Shown: positions 14,990-22,949 of the stretch, in pieces | Layout of the letters: the number at the start of each line of letters is the position of its first letter | How positions within the stretch are numbered: the stretch's first letter is position 1 | Origin: Acidovorax sp. sif1233 | GTDB lineage: Bacteria > Pseudomonadota > Gammaproteobacteria > Burkholderiales > Burkholderiaceae_C | Length of the DNA stretch: 64,000 bases | Assembly: GCF_019218755.1 (NCBI RefSeq) | Contig: NZ_JAHUWZ010000001.1 | Coordinates: forward strand, 248,001 to 312,000 | Direction: 5' to 3' | Program-made: the position numbers and the translations under genes | Notes under the pieces: generated by a model | What the model saw: only the letters and a program-made list of their open reading frames with translations | What the model was told of the DNA's origin: nothing | Database searches by the model: none

Positions 14990-15694
14990 TCAGCCGCGCG
15001 CCGGGATGTTCAGCCCCCTGGCCACGGCCGGGCGCGCCACGAAGGCTTCCAGCACGCGCTTTATTTCCTTGAACTGACCGAACTCCACCAGATCGCCCGC
15101 GCCGTAGAAGCCCACGAGGTTGCGCACCCAGGGCAGGATGGCGATGTCGGCGATGGTGTACTGCTCGCCCATCACCCACTGGCGGCCCTTCAGGCGCTCG
15201 TCCAGCACCTTGAGCAGGCGCCTGGACTCCGCCACATAGCGGTCGCGCGGGCGCTTGTCCTCGTAGTCCTTGCCCGCGAACTTGTGGAAGAAACCGAGCT
15301 GGCCGAACATCGGGCCCACGCCGCCCATCTGCCACATCACCCACTGCAGGGCTTCGTAACGCCCGGCCGTGTCCTGCGGGATCAGCTGGCCGGTCTTGCT
15401 CGCCAGGTACACCAGGATGGCGCCGGACTCGAACAGCGCCAGGGGCTTTCCGTCGGGCCCGTTCGGGTCCAGGATGGCCGGGATCTTGTTGTTGGGGTTG
15501 AGCGACAGGAACTCGGGCGAGGTCTGGTCGCTGGTCTCGAAGCTCACCAGGTGCGGTTCGTAGGGCAGGCCCAGCTCTTCCAGCACGATCGACACCTTCA
15601 CGCCGTTGGGCGTGGGCAGCGAGTACAGCTGGATGCGCTCCGGGTGCCGGGCGGGCCATTTGCGGGTAATGGGAAAACTGGCGAGATCGGGCAT
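14990..15694 (-). CDS. Glutathione S-transferase, YfcG/Nu-class-like
   Basis: A 234-aa GST with an N-terminal thioredoxin fold (IQLYSLPTPNGVKVSIVLEELGLPYEPHLV, about 18-47), the FLSLNPNNKIPAILDP glutathione-binding segment, and FESGAILVYLASKTG leading into the helical domain (LQWVMWQMGGVGPMFGQLGFF). The pattern TPNG-K, NPNNKIPA and GGLGPMxGQ is that of E. coli YfcG and YghU, which act as glutathione disulfide-bond reductases. I chose the ATG at 15694, preceded by GAGGACC; earlier codons in the same frame are low-complexity Pro/Arg and not conserved. Confidence 0.92.
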   Translation of the reverse strand: MPDLASFPITRKWPARHPERIQLYSLPTPNGVKVSIVLEELGLPYEPHLVSFETSDQTSPEFLSLNPNNKIPAILDPNGPDGKPLALFESGAILVYLASKTGQLIPQDTAGRYEALQWVMWQMGGVGPMFGQLGFFHKFAGKDYEDKRPRDRYVAESRRLLKVLDERLKGRQWVMGEQYTIADIAILPWVRNLVGFYGAGDLVEFGQFKEIKRVLEAFVARPAVARGLNIPARG

Positions 15695-15884
15695 GCGGGT
15701 CCTCGTTGGCGAATGGGGGGGGTGGGGAGGCGGCGGCCGGCGCGCGGGCGGGCCGCCACACGGCACAGCCTAAACCGGCGGAAAAACCGGTGCAGGCCGG
15801 GGTTCATTGGCGGGGTGGGGGTTCTGTCACAAGTTGCCCCGGGCGGGGTGCCGCGCACGCCGGCCCACCGACGATAATCCGGCC

Positions 15885-16766
15885 ATGCAGATTCCCTTTA
15901 CCAAAATGCAGGGCGCGGGCAACGATTTCGTGGTGCTCGACGAAACCCAGGGCCGCCTGGGGCTCGGCGCCGCCCAATACCGTTTCCTCGCCGACCGCCA
16001 CTTCGGTGTGGGGGCCGACCAGATCCTCACGGTGCGGCCTTCGCCAGCGGACGGTATCGACTTCGAATACGTGATTCACAACGCCGATGGCGGCGAGGTG
16101 GAGCAGTGTGGCAACGGCGCCCGCTGCTTCGCGCGCTTTGTGCACGACAAGGGCCTGTCGGGCAAGGACACCCTGCGGGTGCAGACCAAAAGCGGCGTGA
16201 TCGCCCCCCGCCTCACCCCCGATGGCCGCGTCACCGTGGACATGGGCCGACCGCAGTTCGAGCCCGCCCGGGTGCCGTTTGATGCCAGTGGTTTGACCGC
16301 CGTGGCACAAGGTTCAGGACAAAAATGGCCGCTGGCGCTGGATAGTAAAGCGCTGACAGCTACTGTTTTGGTAGCGGTTGTCTCCATGGGCAACCCGCAC
16401 GCCGTGCAGCTGGTGGACAACGTGGACACCGCCCCGGTGCTGGAAGCGGGCCCCCTGGTCGAGCGCCATGCGCGTTTTCCGCAGCGCGTGAATGCAGGCT
16501 TTTTGCAGATCGTGGACCGCGCCCATGTGCGGCTGCGCGTGTTCGAGCGCGGCGTGGGCGAAACCCTGGCCTGCGGCTCGGGGGCCTGCGCGGCCGTGGC
16601 GGCCGGCATCCGCCTGGGCCTGCTCGACAACGAGGTGCATGTGGACACGCGCGGCGGCCGCCTCACCATCGCCTGGAGCGGCCAGGAGGCCGATTCCGTT
16701 TTCATGACCGGCCCCGCCACCACGGTGTTCGAAGGCCGGATCGACATTCCTGACACCCTCCTATGA
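15885..16766 (+). CDS. dapF: Diaminopimelate epimerase
   Basis: Converts LL- to meso-diaminopimelate for lysine and for peptidoglycan, feeding MurE encoded later in the window. 293 aa; E. coli DapF is 274. The two catalytic Cys are in EQCGNGARC (Cys75) and [13 protein letters not shown] near the C-terminus. The extra length is partly an insertion at about 140-166 ([23 protein letters not shown]) encoded by a family A repeat. The stop overlaps the next start by 4 nt (ATGA), making dapF-DUF484-xerC an operon as in other proteobacteria. The start at 15885 matches the family N-terminus [15 protein letters not shown]. Confidence 0.96.
   Translation: MQIPFTKMQGAGNDFVVLDETQGRLGLGAAQYRFLADRHFGVGADQILTVRPSPADGIDFEYVIHNADGGEVEQCGNGARCFARFVHDKGLSGKDTLRVQTKSGVIAPRLTPDGRVTVDMGRPQFEPARVPFDASGLTAVAQGSGQKWPLALDSKALTATVLVAVVSMGNPHAVQLVDNVDTAPVLEAGPLVERHARFPQRVNAGFLQIVDRAHVRLRVFERGVGETLACGSGACAAVAAGIRLGLLDNEVHVDTRGGRLTIAWSGQEADSVFMTGPATTVFEGRIDIPDTLL
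16331..16378. repeat. AT-rich dispersed repeat, family A, inside dapF
   Basis: Contains GATAGTAAAGCGCTGACAGC, then TACTGTTTTGGTAGC. It encodes about 16 residues ([13 protein letters not shown]) that lengthen DapF. It is much more AT-rich than the flanking coding sequence. Confidence 0.65.
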
Positions 16767-17452
16767 CGTCCCACATCCCCCCGATCACCGAAGACGACAT
16801 CGCCCAGTTCCTCACCAACACGCCGGGCTTCTTCGAACGCCATGCCGAGGTGCTGGCCAGCGTGCAGATCACCAGCCCCCACGGCGCGCGCGCCGTGAGC
16901 CTGCAGGAGCGCCAGGCCGAGATGCTGCGCGAGAAGATCAAGGGCCTGGAGCAGCGCATCATGGAAATGGTGCGCAACAGCACCGAAAACGCCGCCATCG
17001 CCCACAAGGTGCACCAGTGGACGAGCGCGCTGCTGCAGGTGCGCGACCCGTTCGACCTGCCGCAGGCGGTGGTCGATGGCGTGCGCACCCTGTTCGACGT
17101 GCCCCAGGCCGCGGTGCGCGTGTGGGAGGTGGCCGCGCCGTACATCGATGCCGACTTCACCCAGGGCGCCAGCGAAGACGCCCGCGCGTTCGCCTCGTCG
17201 CTGACCATGCCGTTCTGCGGCCCCAACCTGGGGTTCGAGCCCGCAGGCTGGCTCGCGGCCGAGGCGGGCGAACCCGCCCAGTCGCTGGCCCTGCTGCCGC
17301 TGCGCGAAGGCGCCATCGACAGCGCCACGCCGGCGTTCGGCCTGCTGGTGCTGGGCTCGCAAGACCCCCAGCGGTTTGATGCCACGATGGGCACGGAATT
17401 TCTGTCGCGCATGGCAGAACTCGCCAGTGCCGCCCTGCTGCGGCTGAAGTGA
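16763..17452 (+). CDS. DUF484 (GAF-like) family protein
   Basis: A 229-aa member of the DUF484 family that sits between dapF and xerC in many proteobacteria. The N-terminal motif [21 protein letters not shown], an amphipathic coiled segment at about 45-80 ([23 protein letters not shown]) and a GAF-like C-terminal domain are visible. Function is not established. It starts within the dapF stop (ATGA overlap). Confidence 0.93.
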   Translation: MTSHIPPITEDDIAQFLTNTPGFFERHAEVLASVQITSPHGARAVSLQERQAEMLREKIKGLEQRIMEMVRNSTENAAIAHKVHQWTSALLQVRDPFDLPQAVVDGVRTLFDVPQAAVRVWEVAAPYIDADFTQGASEDARAFASSLTMPFCGPNLGFEPAGWLAAEAGEPAQSLALLPLREGAIDSATPAFGLLVLGSQDPQRFDATMGTEFLSRMAELASAALLRLK

Positions 17453-17555
17453 TGCCCCCCTGTGCGGCTGCGCCGCTTCCCCCCTGCAGGGGGACGCCAC
17501 CCCCGGCCCGGCAAGGCCGGTTCCACGGTGGCGCTGGCCTTGGGGCGCGCCAGTT
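17452..17555. repeat. GC-rich intergenic repeat, family B
   Basis: Fills the DUF484-xerC gap: GCCGCTTCCCCCCTGCAGGGGG hairpin, GACGCCACCC, CCGGCCCGGCAAGGCCGGTT, then CCACGGTGGCGCTGGCC. Confidence 0.65.
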
Positions 17556-17571
17556 GCCTGGGTAATGCCCC

Positions 17572-18549
17572 GTGTCCGACATGCTGGCCACACAGATTCC
17601 CCCGGACCCGCACGTCCTGCGTTACCTGGAGCATGTGCGCGTCGAAAAGCGGCTGGCGGCGCGCACGCTCACGCTCTACACCCTGGACCTTGAAAAGCTC
17701 GCGCAGTTTGCGGCGGGGGTGGGCGTGCCGCTGCTGCAATTGCAGACCGCGCACATCCGCCGTTTTGTGGCGCAGATGCACAGCGGCGGGCGCAGCGGGC
17801 GGGGGATTGCGCTCATCCTCTCTGGCTGGCGCGGGTTTTTCATCTGGGCGGGGCGGCAGGGGCTGATTCCGCACAACCCCGTGCAGGACGTGCGTGCCCC
17901 CAAGGCGCCCAAGCCCCTGCCCAAGGCGCTGGGGGTGGACGACGCCGTGCGGCTGGCCGAATTCGACAACACCGGCGCCGACCCCTGGCTGGAGGCGCGC
18001 GATGCGGCCATGGTGGAGCTGCTGTATGGCTGCGGCCTGCGCGTGGGCGAACTCGCGGGGCTCGACGCCATCCCCAACGCCGACACCCAGCGCCTGGGCC
18101 GGGGCTGGGTGGACCTGCAGGCCGGCGAGGCCCATGTGTTCGGCAAGGGCAGCAAGCGCCGCAGCGTGCCCGTGGGGCGCGCGGCCACTGCAGCGCTGCA
18201 GGCTTGGTTGCTACTGCGGGCCACGCCCTTCGGCGGTGAAGGATCAGCGCGGCTTGACACCGCACTGTTCGTCGGCCAGCGCGGCAAGCGGCTCACGGCG
18301 CAGTCGATCTGGCTGCGCCTGCGCCAGCGCAGCCAGCAGGCGGGCCTGACCACGCCGGTGCACCCGCACATGCTGCGCCACTCGTTCGCCAGCCACCTGC
18401 TGCAAAGCAGCGGCGACCTGCGCGCGGTGCAGGAGCTGCTGGGCCACGCCAACATCACCACCACGCAGGTCTACACGCGGCTCGATTTCCAGCACCTGGC
18501 CAAGGTGTATGACGCGGCGCATCCTCGGGCGAGAAAGAAGCCCCCCTGA
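17572..18549 (+). CDS. xerC: Tyrosine recombinase XerC
   Basis: Resolves chromosome dimers at dif with XerD. 325 aa, starting at GTG (17572); the next ATG is three codons in. The N-terminal SAM-like domain (about 10-100) is followed by the catalytic domain with Arg in GCGLRVGEL, Lys in GKGSKRR, HMLRHSFASH, LGHANITTTQVY and the nucleophile Tyr in TQVYTRL. It is longer than E. coli XerC (298 aa) because of insertions around IPNADTQRLGRG and ATPFGGEGSARLDT. Last gene of the dapF operon; its final codons run into a family B repeat. Confidence 0.93.
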   Translation: MSDMLATQIPPDPHVLRYLEHVRVEKRLAARTLTLYTLDLEKLAQFAAGVGVPLLQLQTAHIRRFVAQMHSGGRSGRGIALILSGWRGFFIWAGRQGLIPHNPVQDVRAPKAPKPLPKALGVDDAVRLAEFDNTGADPWLEARDAAMVELLYGCGLRVGELAGLDAIPNADTQRLGRGWVDLQAGEAHVFGKGSKRRSVPVGRAATAALQAWLLLRATPFGGEGSARLDTALFVGQRGKRLTAQSIWLRLRQRSQQAGLTTPVHPHMLRHSFASHLLQSSGDLRAVQELLGHANITTTQVYTRLDFQHLAKVYDAAHPRARKKPP

Positions 18550-18634
18550 GGCGCTGCGCGCCTTCCCCCGGAGGGGGACGCACCCGGTGGCCCGGCACAG
18601 CCGGTTCCACGGGTGCACTGGTGGGGGCGGTGCG
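18541..18634. repeat. GC-rich intergenic repeat, family B
   Basis: The clearest plus-orientation copy: CCCCTGAGGCGCTGCGCGCC, TTCCCCCGGAGGGGGACGCA, CCCGGTGGCCCGGCACAGCC, GGTTCCACGGGTGCACTGG. It contains the xerC stop codon. Confidence 0.7.
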
Positions 18635-18786
18635 CGCTGCGGGCGTTGGTGGCGTGTGGACGGCTTCTGGCGCTGATCGGGCATGCCGGTGGGCTGCGGC
18701 CGTGGGCCGGTGCCACGGAACCAAGATGTGACGCCGTGCATCCGAGCAAGGGGTGCTTGCTGTAGGGCGCCTTGGAGTGTCTCGCC

Positions 18787-19458
18787 ATGCTGCTGAAATG
18801 GATCAAATCGAACCGTGGGTTCCTCGTGCTGCTGCTGTGCTTCGGCATCTTTCGCACGGCGGTGGCGGACTGGAATCCGATTCCTTCGGGGTCCATGCGG
18901 CCCACGCTGCTCGAAGGGGACGTGGTGTTCGTCAACCGGCTGGCCTATGACCTGAAGCTGCCGCTCACCGATGTGGTGCTGGCGCGCCTGGGCGAGCCCG
19001 CGCGGGGCGATGTGGTCACGTTCTCGTCACCGCGCGATGGCACGCGGCTGATCAAGCGCATCGCGGCGCTGCCGGGCGACACGGTGGAGATGCGCGACGA
19101 GGTGCTGTACCTCAACGGCGAGGCCGCACGCTACGACGCGCCCGAGGCGGTGACCGAACACCTGGCCGAGCTGGGCGCGCAGGTGCCCGCCACCCGCTGG
19201 ACGGAGCACCTGCAGGGCCACGAGCGCCGGGTGCAATGGCTGCAGGGCGTGACGGCACACCGCAGCTTCGGCCCGGTGACGGTGCCCGAGGGCCAGTACC
19301 TGGTGCTGGGCGACAACCGCGACAACAGCGCGGACTCCCGCTACATCGGCTTCGTCCCGCGTCACCTGCTCATCGGCCAGGCGCGGCGCGTGCTGGTGTC
19401 GGCCGACATCCTGGAAAACTGGGCGCCGCGCCTGGGCCGCATCGGGCACGCGCTCTGA
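18787..19458 (+). CDS. Signal peptidase I (LepB-like)
   Basis: A 223-aa S26 signal peptidase. One hydrophobic segment at the N-terminus (RGFLVLLLCFGIFRTAVADW) is followed by the Ser motif PSGSMRPTLLEGD (nucleophile Ser), the Lys motif RLIKRIAALPGDTVEM, and the GDNRDNSADSRYIGFVP box. It has one membrane span rather than the two of the main E. coli LepB and is shorter, so it may be a second signal peptidase. I chose the ATG at 18787, 9 nt after GGAG; a TTG start at 18772 is in frame but lies over the Shine-Dalgarno. Confidence 0.92.
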   Translation: MLLKWIKSNRGFLVLLLCFGIFRTAVADWNPIPSGSMRPTLLEGDVVFVNRLAYDLKLPLTDVVLARLGEPARGDVVTFSSPRDGTRLIKRIAALPGDTVEMRDEVLYLNGEAARYDAPEAVTEHLAELGAQVPATRWTEHLQGHERRVQWLQGVTAHRSFGPVTVPEGQYLVLGDNRDNSADSRYIGFVPRHLLIGQARRVLVSADILENWAPRLGRIGHAL

Positions 19459-19516
19459 CGCGCTGGCGCCAGCCCCGGGGCTGGCGTGGGGCCATTCACG
19501 CGACAATCGCCCCATC

Positions 19517-20752
19517 ATGAAAACCCTTCGCCTTCGCCCTGGCAAAGAGCGCTCGCTCTTGCGCCGCCACCCCTGGATCTTTGAATCGGCCATCGCCAAG
19601 GGCGGCGGCGACAGCGGCGAGACCGTGCGCGTGGAATCGCACGAGGGCCAGTTCCTGGCCTGGGCGGCGTTCAGCCCCAGCTCGCGCATCCGCGCGCGGG
19701 TGTGGAGCTTTGACGAGGCGCAGCGTATCGATGCTCCTTTTTTCATAGCTGCTTGCGCGCGCTCCATCATCGCCAGAGCCCGTTTTGATGTACAAAGCGA
19801 CGGTGTGCGCCTGGTGCACGGCGAGTCCGACGGCCTGCCGGGCCTCATCGTGGACCGCTATGGCGACACCCTGGTGGCGCAGTTCACCAGCGCCGGGACC
19901 GAGCGCTGGAAGGACGTGATCGCCGATGCCCTGCTGCGCGAGACGGGCCTGGCCAAGCTCTATGAACGCTCGGATGCCAGCGTGCGCTCGCTCGAAGGCC
20001 TCCCGCCCGCCACCGGCTGGCTGCGCGGCGGCCCCACGGGCGCGCCGGGCGCCGGCGAAGGCCCGCCGCTCGAGCTCACCATCCACGAACACCAGTGGAA
20101 CCTGACGCTGAACATCGCCGAAGGCCACAAGACCGGCTTCTACCTGGACCAGCGCGACAGCCGCAAGCGTTTTGCCGACTACGCGCAGCGCCTGGGCTTC
20201 AAGGACGTGCTCAACTGCTTTTGCTACACCGGCGGCTTCAGCGTGGCCGCGCTGGCCGGCATGCGCGCCAGCGGCGCATCGGCGGACGGGCATGTGACGT
20301 CCATCGACTCCTCCGGCCCCGCCCTGGAGCGCGCCCGCGCCCATGTGGCGCTCAACGGGTTCGACCTGAACCACGCGAGCTTCCTGGACGCGGACGTGAA
20401 CGCCTCGCTGCGCCAGTTCCTCAAGGAAGGCCGGCGCTTCGACGCCATCGTGCTCGACCCGCCGAAGTTCGCGCCCACGGCGGCCCACGCCGAGCGCGCT
20501 GCACGCGCGTACAAGGACATCAACCGCCTGGCGCTGCAGCTGCTCACGCCGGGCGGCGTGCTGTTCACCTTCTCGTGCTCGGGCGGCATCAGCGCCGACC
20601 TGTTCCACAAGATCGTGGCATCTGCGGGCGCCGACGCGGGCGTGGACGGCTTCATCCTGGAGCGCCTGGGCGGCGCGCCCGACCACCCGATGACCCTGGA
20701 ATTCCCCGAAGGCGAGTACCTCAAGGGGCTGGTGGTGATGCGCAAGGGCTGA
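19517..20752 (+). CDS. rlmI: 23S rRNA m5C1962 methyltransferase
   Basis: A 411-aa class I SAM-dependent methyltransferase colinear with E. coli RlmI. It has an N-terminal PUA domain (KERSLLRRHPWIFESAI ... AFSPSSRIRARVWSFD), then GESDGLPGLIVDRYGD, HKTGFYLDQRDSR, VLNCFCYTGGFSVAAL (motif I region), VLDPPKF (motif IV), and FSCSGGIS containing the catalytic Cys. Two expansions stand out: residues about 73-92 come from a family A repeat (APFFIAACARSIIARARF), and a Gly/Pro loop (about 170-192) is not in the E. coli protein. Confidence 0.93.
   Translation: MKTLRLRPGKERSLLRRHPWIFESAIAKGGGDSGETVRVESHEGQFLAWAAFSPSSRIRARVWSFDEAQRIDAPFFIAACARSIIARARFDVQSDGVRLVHGESDGLPGLIVDRYGDTLVAQFTSAGTERWKDVIADALLRETGLAKLYERSDASVRSLEGLPPATGWLRGGPTGAPGAGEGPPLELTIHEHQWNLTLNIAEGHKTGFYLDQRDSRKRFADYAQRLGFKDVLNCFCYTGGFSVAALAGMRASGASADGHVTSIDSSGPALERARAHVALNGFDLNHASFLDADVNASLRQFLKEGRRFDAIVLDPPKFAPTAAHAERAARAYKDINRLALQLLTPGGVLFTFSCSGGISADLFHKIVASAGADAGVDGFILERLGGAPDHPMTLEFPEGEYLKGLVVMRKG
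19733..19792. repeat. AT-rich dispersed repeat, family A, inside rlmI
   Basis: Contains TTTTTTCATAGCTGCTTGCG, the TAGCTG core. It encodes APFFIAACARSIIARARF in the PUA-to-linker region, where the family alignment tolerates variation. Confidence 0.6.
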
Positions 20753-20866
20753 GCGCGGCAAGGGCTTGACAGCGTCGGTACACTGAAAACAACCCCTTGC
20801 GCCACGCACACCCGGCCCGCAGTGCCGGGTGCAGCGCATGGGTTCATCCCTTGAAGGACAAGAAAC

Positions 20867-21928
20867 ATGGCATTGATCCCCGTCACCATCCTCACCGGCT
20901 TCCTGGGCTCGGGCAAGACCACCTTGCTCAAGCGCCTGCTCTCCGAAGCCCACGGCCAGAAGATCGCCGTGATCGAGAACGAATTCGGCGAAGAGAACAT
21001 CGACAACGACATCCTCGTGACCGAGTCCAAGGAGCAGATCGTGCAGATGAGCAACGGCTGCATCTGCTGCACCATCCGCGAAGACCTGCGCGAGACGCTG
21101 CAGCTGCTGGCCGCCAAGAAGCGCAAGAACCTGCTGGAGTTCGACCGCATCGTCATCGAGACCACCGGCGTGGCCGACCCCGGCCCCGTCGCGCAGACCT
21201 TCTTCATGGACGAGGAGATCGCCGAGACCTACCTCATCGATTCCATCATCACGCTGGTGGACGCCAAGCACGCGCCCCAGCAGCTCAACGACCGCCAGGA
21301 AGCGCGCCGCCAGGTGGGCTTTGCCGACCAGATCTTTTTGTCCAAGACCGATCTGGTCAGCGCCGAGGAAACCGACGCGCTGATCCATCGCCTCAAGCAC
21401 ATGAACCCGCGCGCGCCCATCAAGGCCGTGCATTTCGGCGAGGTGCCGCTGTCGGAAGTGCTGGACCTGCGGGGCTTCAACCTCAATGCCAAGCTGGACA
21501 TCGACCCCGAGTTCCTCAAGGAAGAGGGCGACGGCCATGACCACCACGACCATGACCACGAGCATGGCGAGCACTGCAGCCACCCCTCGCACCAGCACGA
21601 CCACGGGCACCGCCACCACCATCACCACGATGACGACGTGAAAAGCTTCGTCTTCCGCTCCGAGCGGCCGTTCGATCCGGCCAAGCTGGAGGATTTTCTC
21701 GGGGCGATTGTCAACATTTATGGCCCGCGCATGCTGCGCTACAAGGGCGTCCTGAACATGAAGGGCACCGAGCGCAAGGTGATCTTCCAGGGCGTGCACC
21801 AGCTCATGGGCAGCGACCTGGGCCCCCAGTGGGCCGAAGGCGAGCCGCGCACCAGTAAGATGGTCTTCATTGGCATCGACCTGCCCAAGGACATCTTTCT
21901 GCAGGGGCTGGAGCAGAGCCTGGTCTGA
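20867..21928 (+). CDS. COG0523 (CobW/YjiA-type) metal-binding GTPase
   Basis: A 353-aa G3E-family GTPase. P-loop GFLGSGKTT (11-19), the metal-binding CxCC motif CICC (65-68), switch-region ETTGVADPGP, and SKTD in the guanine-specificity position. A histidine- and aspartate-rich loop (about 223-262, many H and D) can bind Zn2+ or another metal, and a CobW C-terminal domain follows. Members insert or allocate zinc, cobalt or nickel. It lies directly upstream of a cysteine-poor dksA. In pseudomonads zinc-independent DksA paralogues and COG0523 proteins are both Zur-controlled, so a zinc-homeostasis link is possible, but I see no Zur box. Confidence 0.93.
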   Translation: MALIPVTILTGFLGSGKTTLLKRLLSEAHGQKIAVIENEFGEENIDNDILVTESKEQIVQMSNGCICCTIREDLRETLQLLAAKKRKNLLEFDRIVIETTGVADPGPVAQTFFMDEEIAETYLIDSIITLVDAKHAPQQLNDRQEARRQVGFADQIFLSKTDLVSAEETDALIHRLKHMNPRAPIKAVHFGEVPLSEVLDLRGFNLNAKLDIDPEFLKEEGDGHDHHDHDHEHGEHCSHPSHQHDHGHRHHHHHDDDVKSFVFRSERPFDPAKLEDFLGAIVNIYGPRMLRYKGVLNMKGTERKVIFQGVHQLMGSDLGPQWAEGEPRTSKMVFIGIDLPKDIFLQGLEQSLV

Positions 21929-22109
21929 CCCCGGCGGGGCGGCCCGAGGGCAGGGGGTTGGCGGCTGGTTTGTGTTGTATCTGCAACGTTTCCGTTTGCG
22001 TCAGCCCAGGTCGATACAATCGCGCCCCGGTAAAACCCCGGAAGGCTTGCCACCCGCCCTTGGCTGCGAATGCGGCTGGGGCCCGCCCGTATTGCGAGGA
22101 GACCAGGAA

Positions 22110-22910
22110 GTGAAAGCCGACACCAGCAAATCCAAGGGGGCCACCAAGGCAACCCCTGCCGCGGCGAAAACCGCCGCCGCCCCTGCGGCAACCAAGGCTG
22201 GCGCGAAGGCTGCCGCCAAGCCGGCTGCAGCACCCAAGGTCGCCGCCAGCCCGGCGGCCGTGGCGACTCCCGCTCCAGCACCCGTGCTGCAGGCCGGTTC
22301 GCAGGTACCCGTGCGCACAACCCGGCCTTCTTCCCGATTGGCCCAATTGACCGTACCATCCATGGCACAGACAGTGGCTTCGACCGCTGCCAAAGCCAGT
22401 TATCTACATACCATGCCCACGACCGTGCAAGCGCAGCCCACCTATACGGCTGCCAAAAAAGACCCCAAGCTGGCGAACAACTGGAAGACCAAGTCCGCCG
22501 CCGAGCTGACCGACGCCGAAGTCATGGCCATGCCTGACAGCGAGTACATGAACGACAAGCAGATGGCGTTCTTCCGCCTGAAGCTCGTGCAGCTCAAGCA
22601 GGACATCCACAACAGCGCCGGCGAAACCACCGAGCACCTGCGTGAAGACACCGTCGTCGTGCCCGATCCCGCCGACCGCGCCACGATCGAGGAAGAGCAT
22701 GCCCTGGAGCTGCGCACCCGCGACCGCGAGCGCAAGCTGCTCAAGAAGATCGAGCAGTCCATTGCCCGCATCGACGCGGGCGACTATGGGTACTGCGATG
22801 AGACCGGCGAACCCATCGGCGTGGGCCGCCTGATCGCCCGCCCGACGGCCACGCTGTCGCTGGAAGCGCAGCAGCGCCGCGAACTCAAGCAGAAGATGTT
22901 TGGTGATTGA
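22110..22910 (+). CDS. dksA: RNA polymerase-binding factor DksA with a basic N-terminal extension
   Basis: Works with ppGpp in the RNA polymerase secondary channel. The DksA core occupies about 145-266 (EYMNDKQMAFFRLKLVQLK ... DPADRATIEEEHALELRTRDRERKLLKKIEQSI), with the coiled-coil tip DPADRA. The zinc-finger region retains one Cys (GYCDETGEPIG) and replaces the other three with SLEA-type residues, as in alpha/beta-type DksA, so metal binding is lost. Residues 1-110 form a Lys/Ala/Pro-rich tail resembling histone H1-like domains. I chose the GTG at 22110 because AGGAG lies 8 nt upstream; a start at the ATG 306 nt further in would remove the tail. Total 266 aa; E. coli DksA is 151. Confidence 0.9.
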   Translation: MKADTSKSKGATKATPAAAKTAAAPAATKAGAKAAAKPAAAPKVAASPAAVATPAPAPVLQAGSQVPVRTTRPSSRLAQLTVPSMAQTVASTAAKASYLHTMPTTVQAQPTYTAAKKDPKLANNWKTKSAAELTDAEVMAMPDSEYMNDKQMAFFRLKLVQLKQDIHNSAGETTEHLREDTVVVPDPADRATIEEEHALELRTRDRERKLLKKIEQSIARIDAGDYGYCDETGEPIGVGRLIARPTATLSLEAQQRRELKQKMFGD

Positions 22911-22949
22911 CCTGGCCGCCCGGCCTGATCCCCACGCGCGCCCTGAGCC

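Noticed and set aside
21530..21650. His-rich stretch in the COG0523 gene as an insertion or artefact
   Set aside because: Histidine-rich metal-binding loops at this position are normal for the family, and the frame is intact.
22412..22910. dksA starting at the internal ATG (MPTTVQAQP)
   Set aside because: Possible, but it lacks a good ribosome-binding site, while the GTG at 22110 has AGGAG at 8 nt. Kept as an alternative in the dksA entry.
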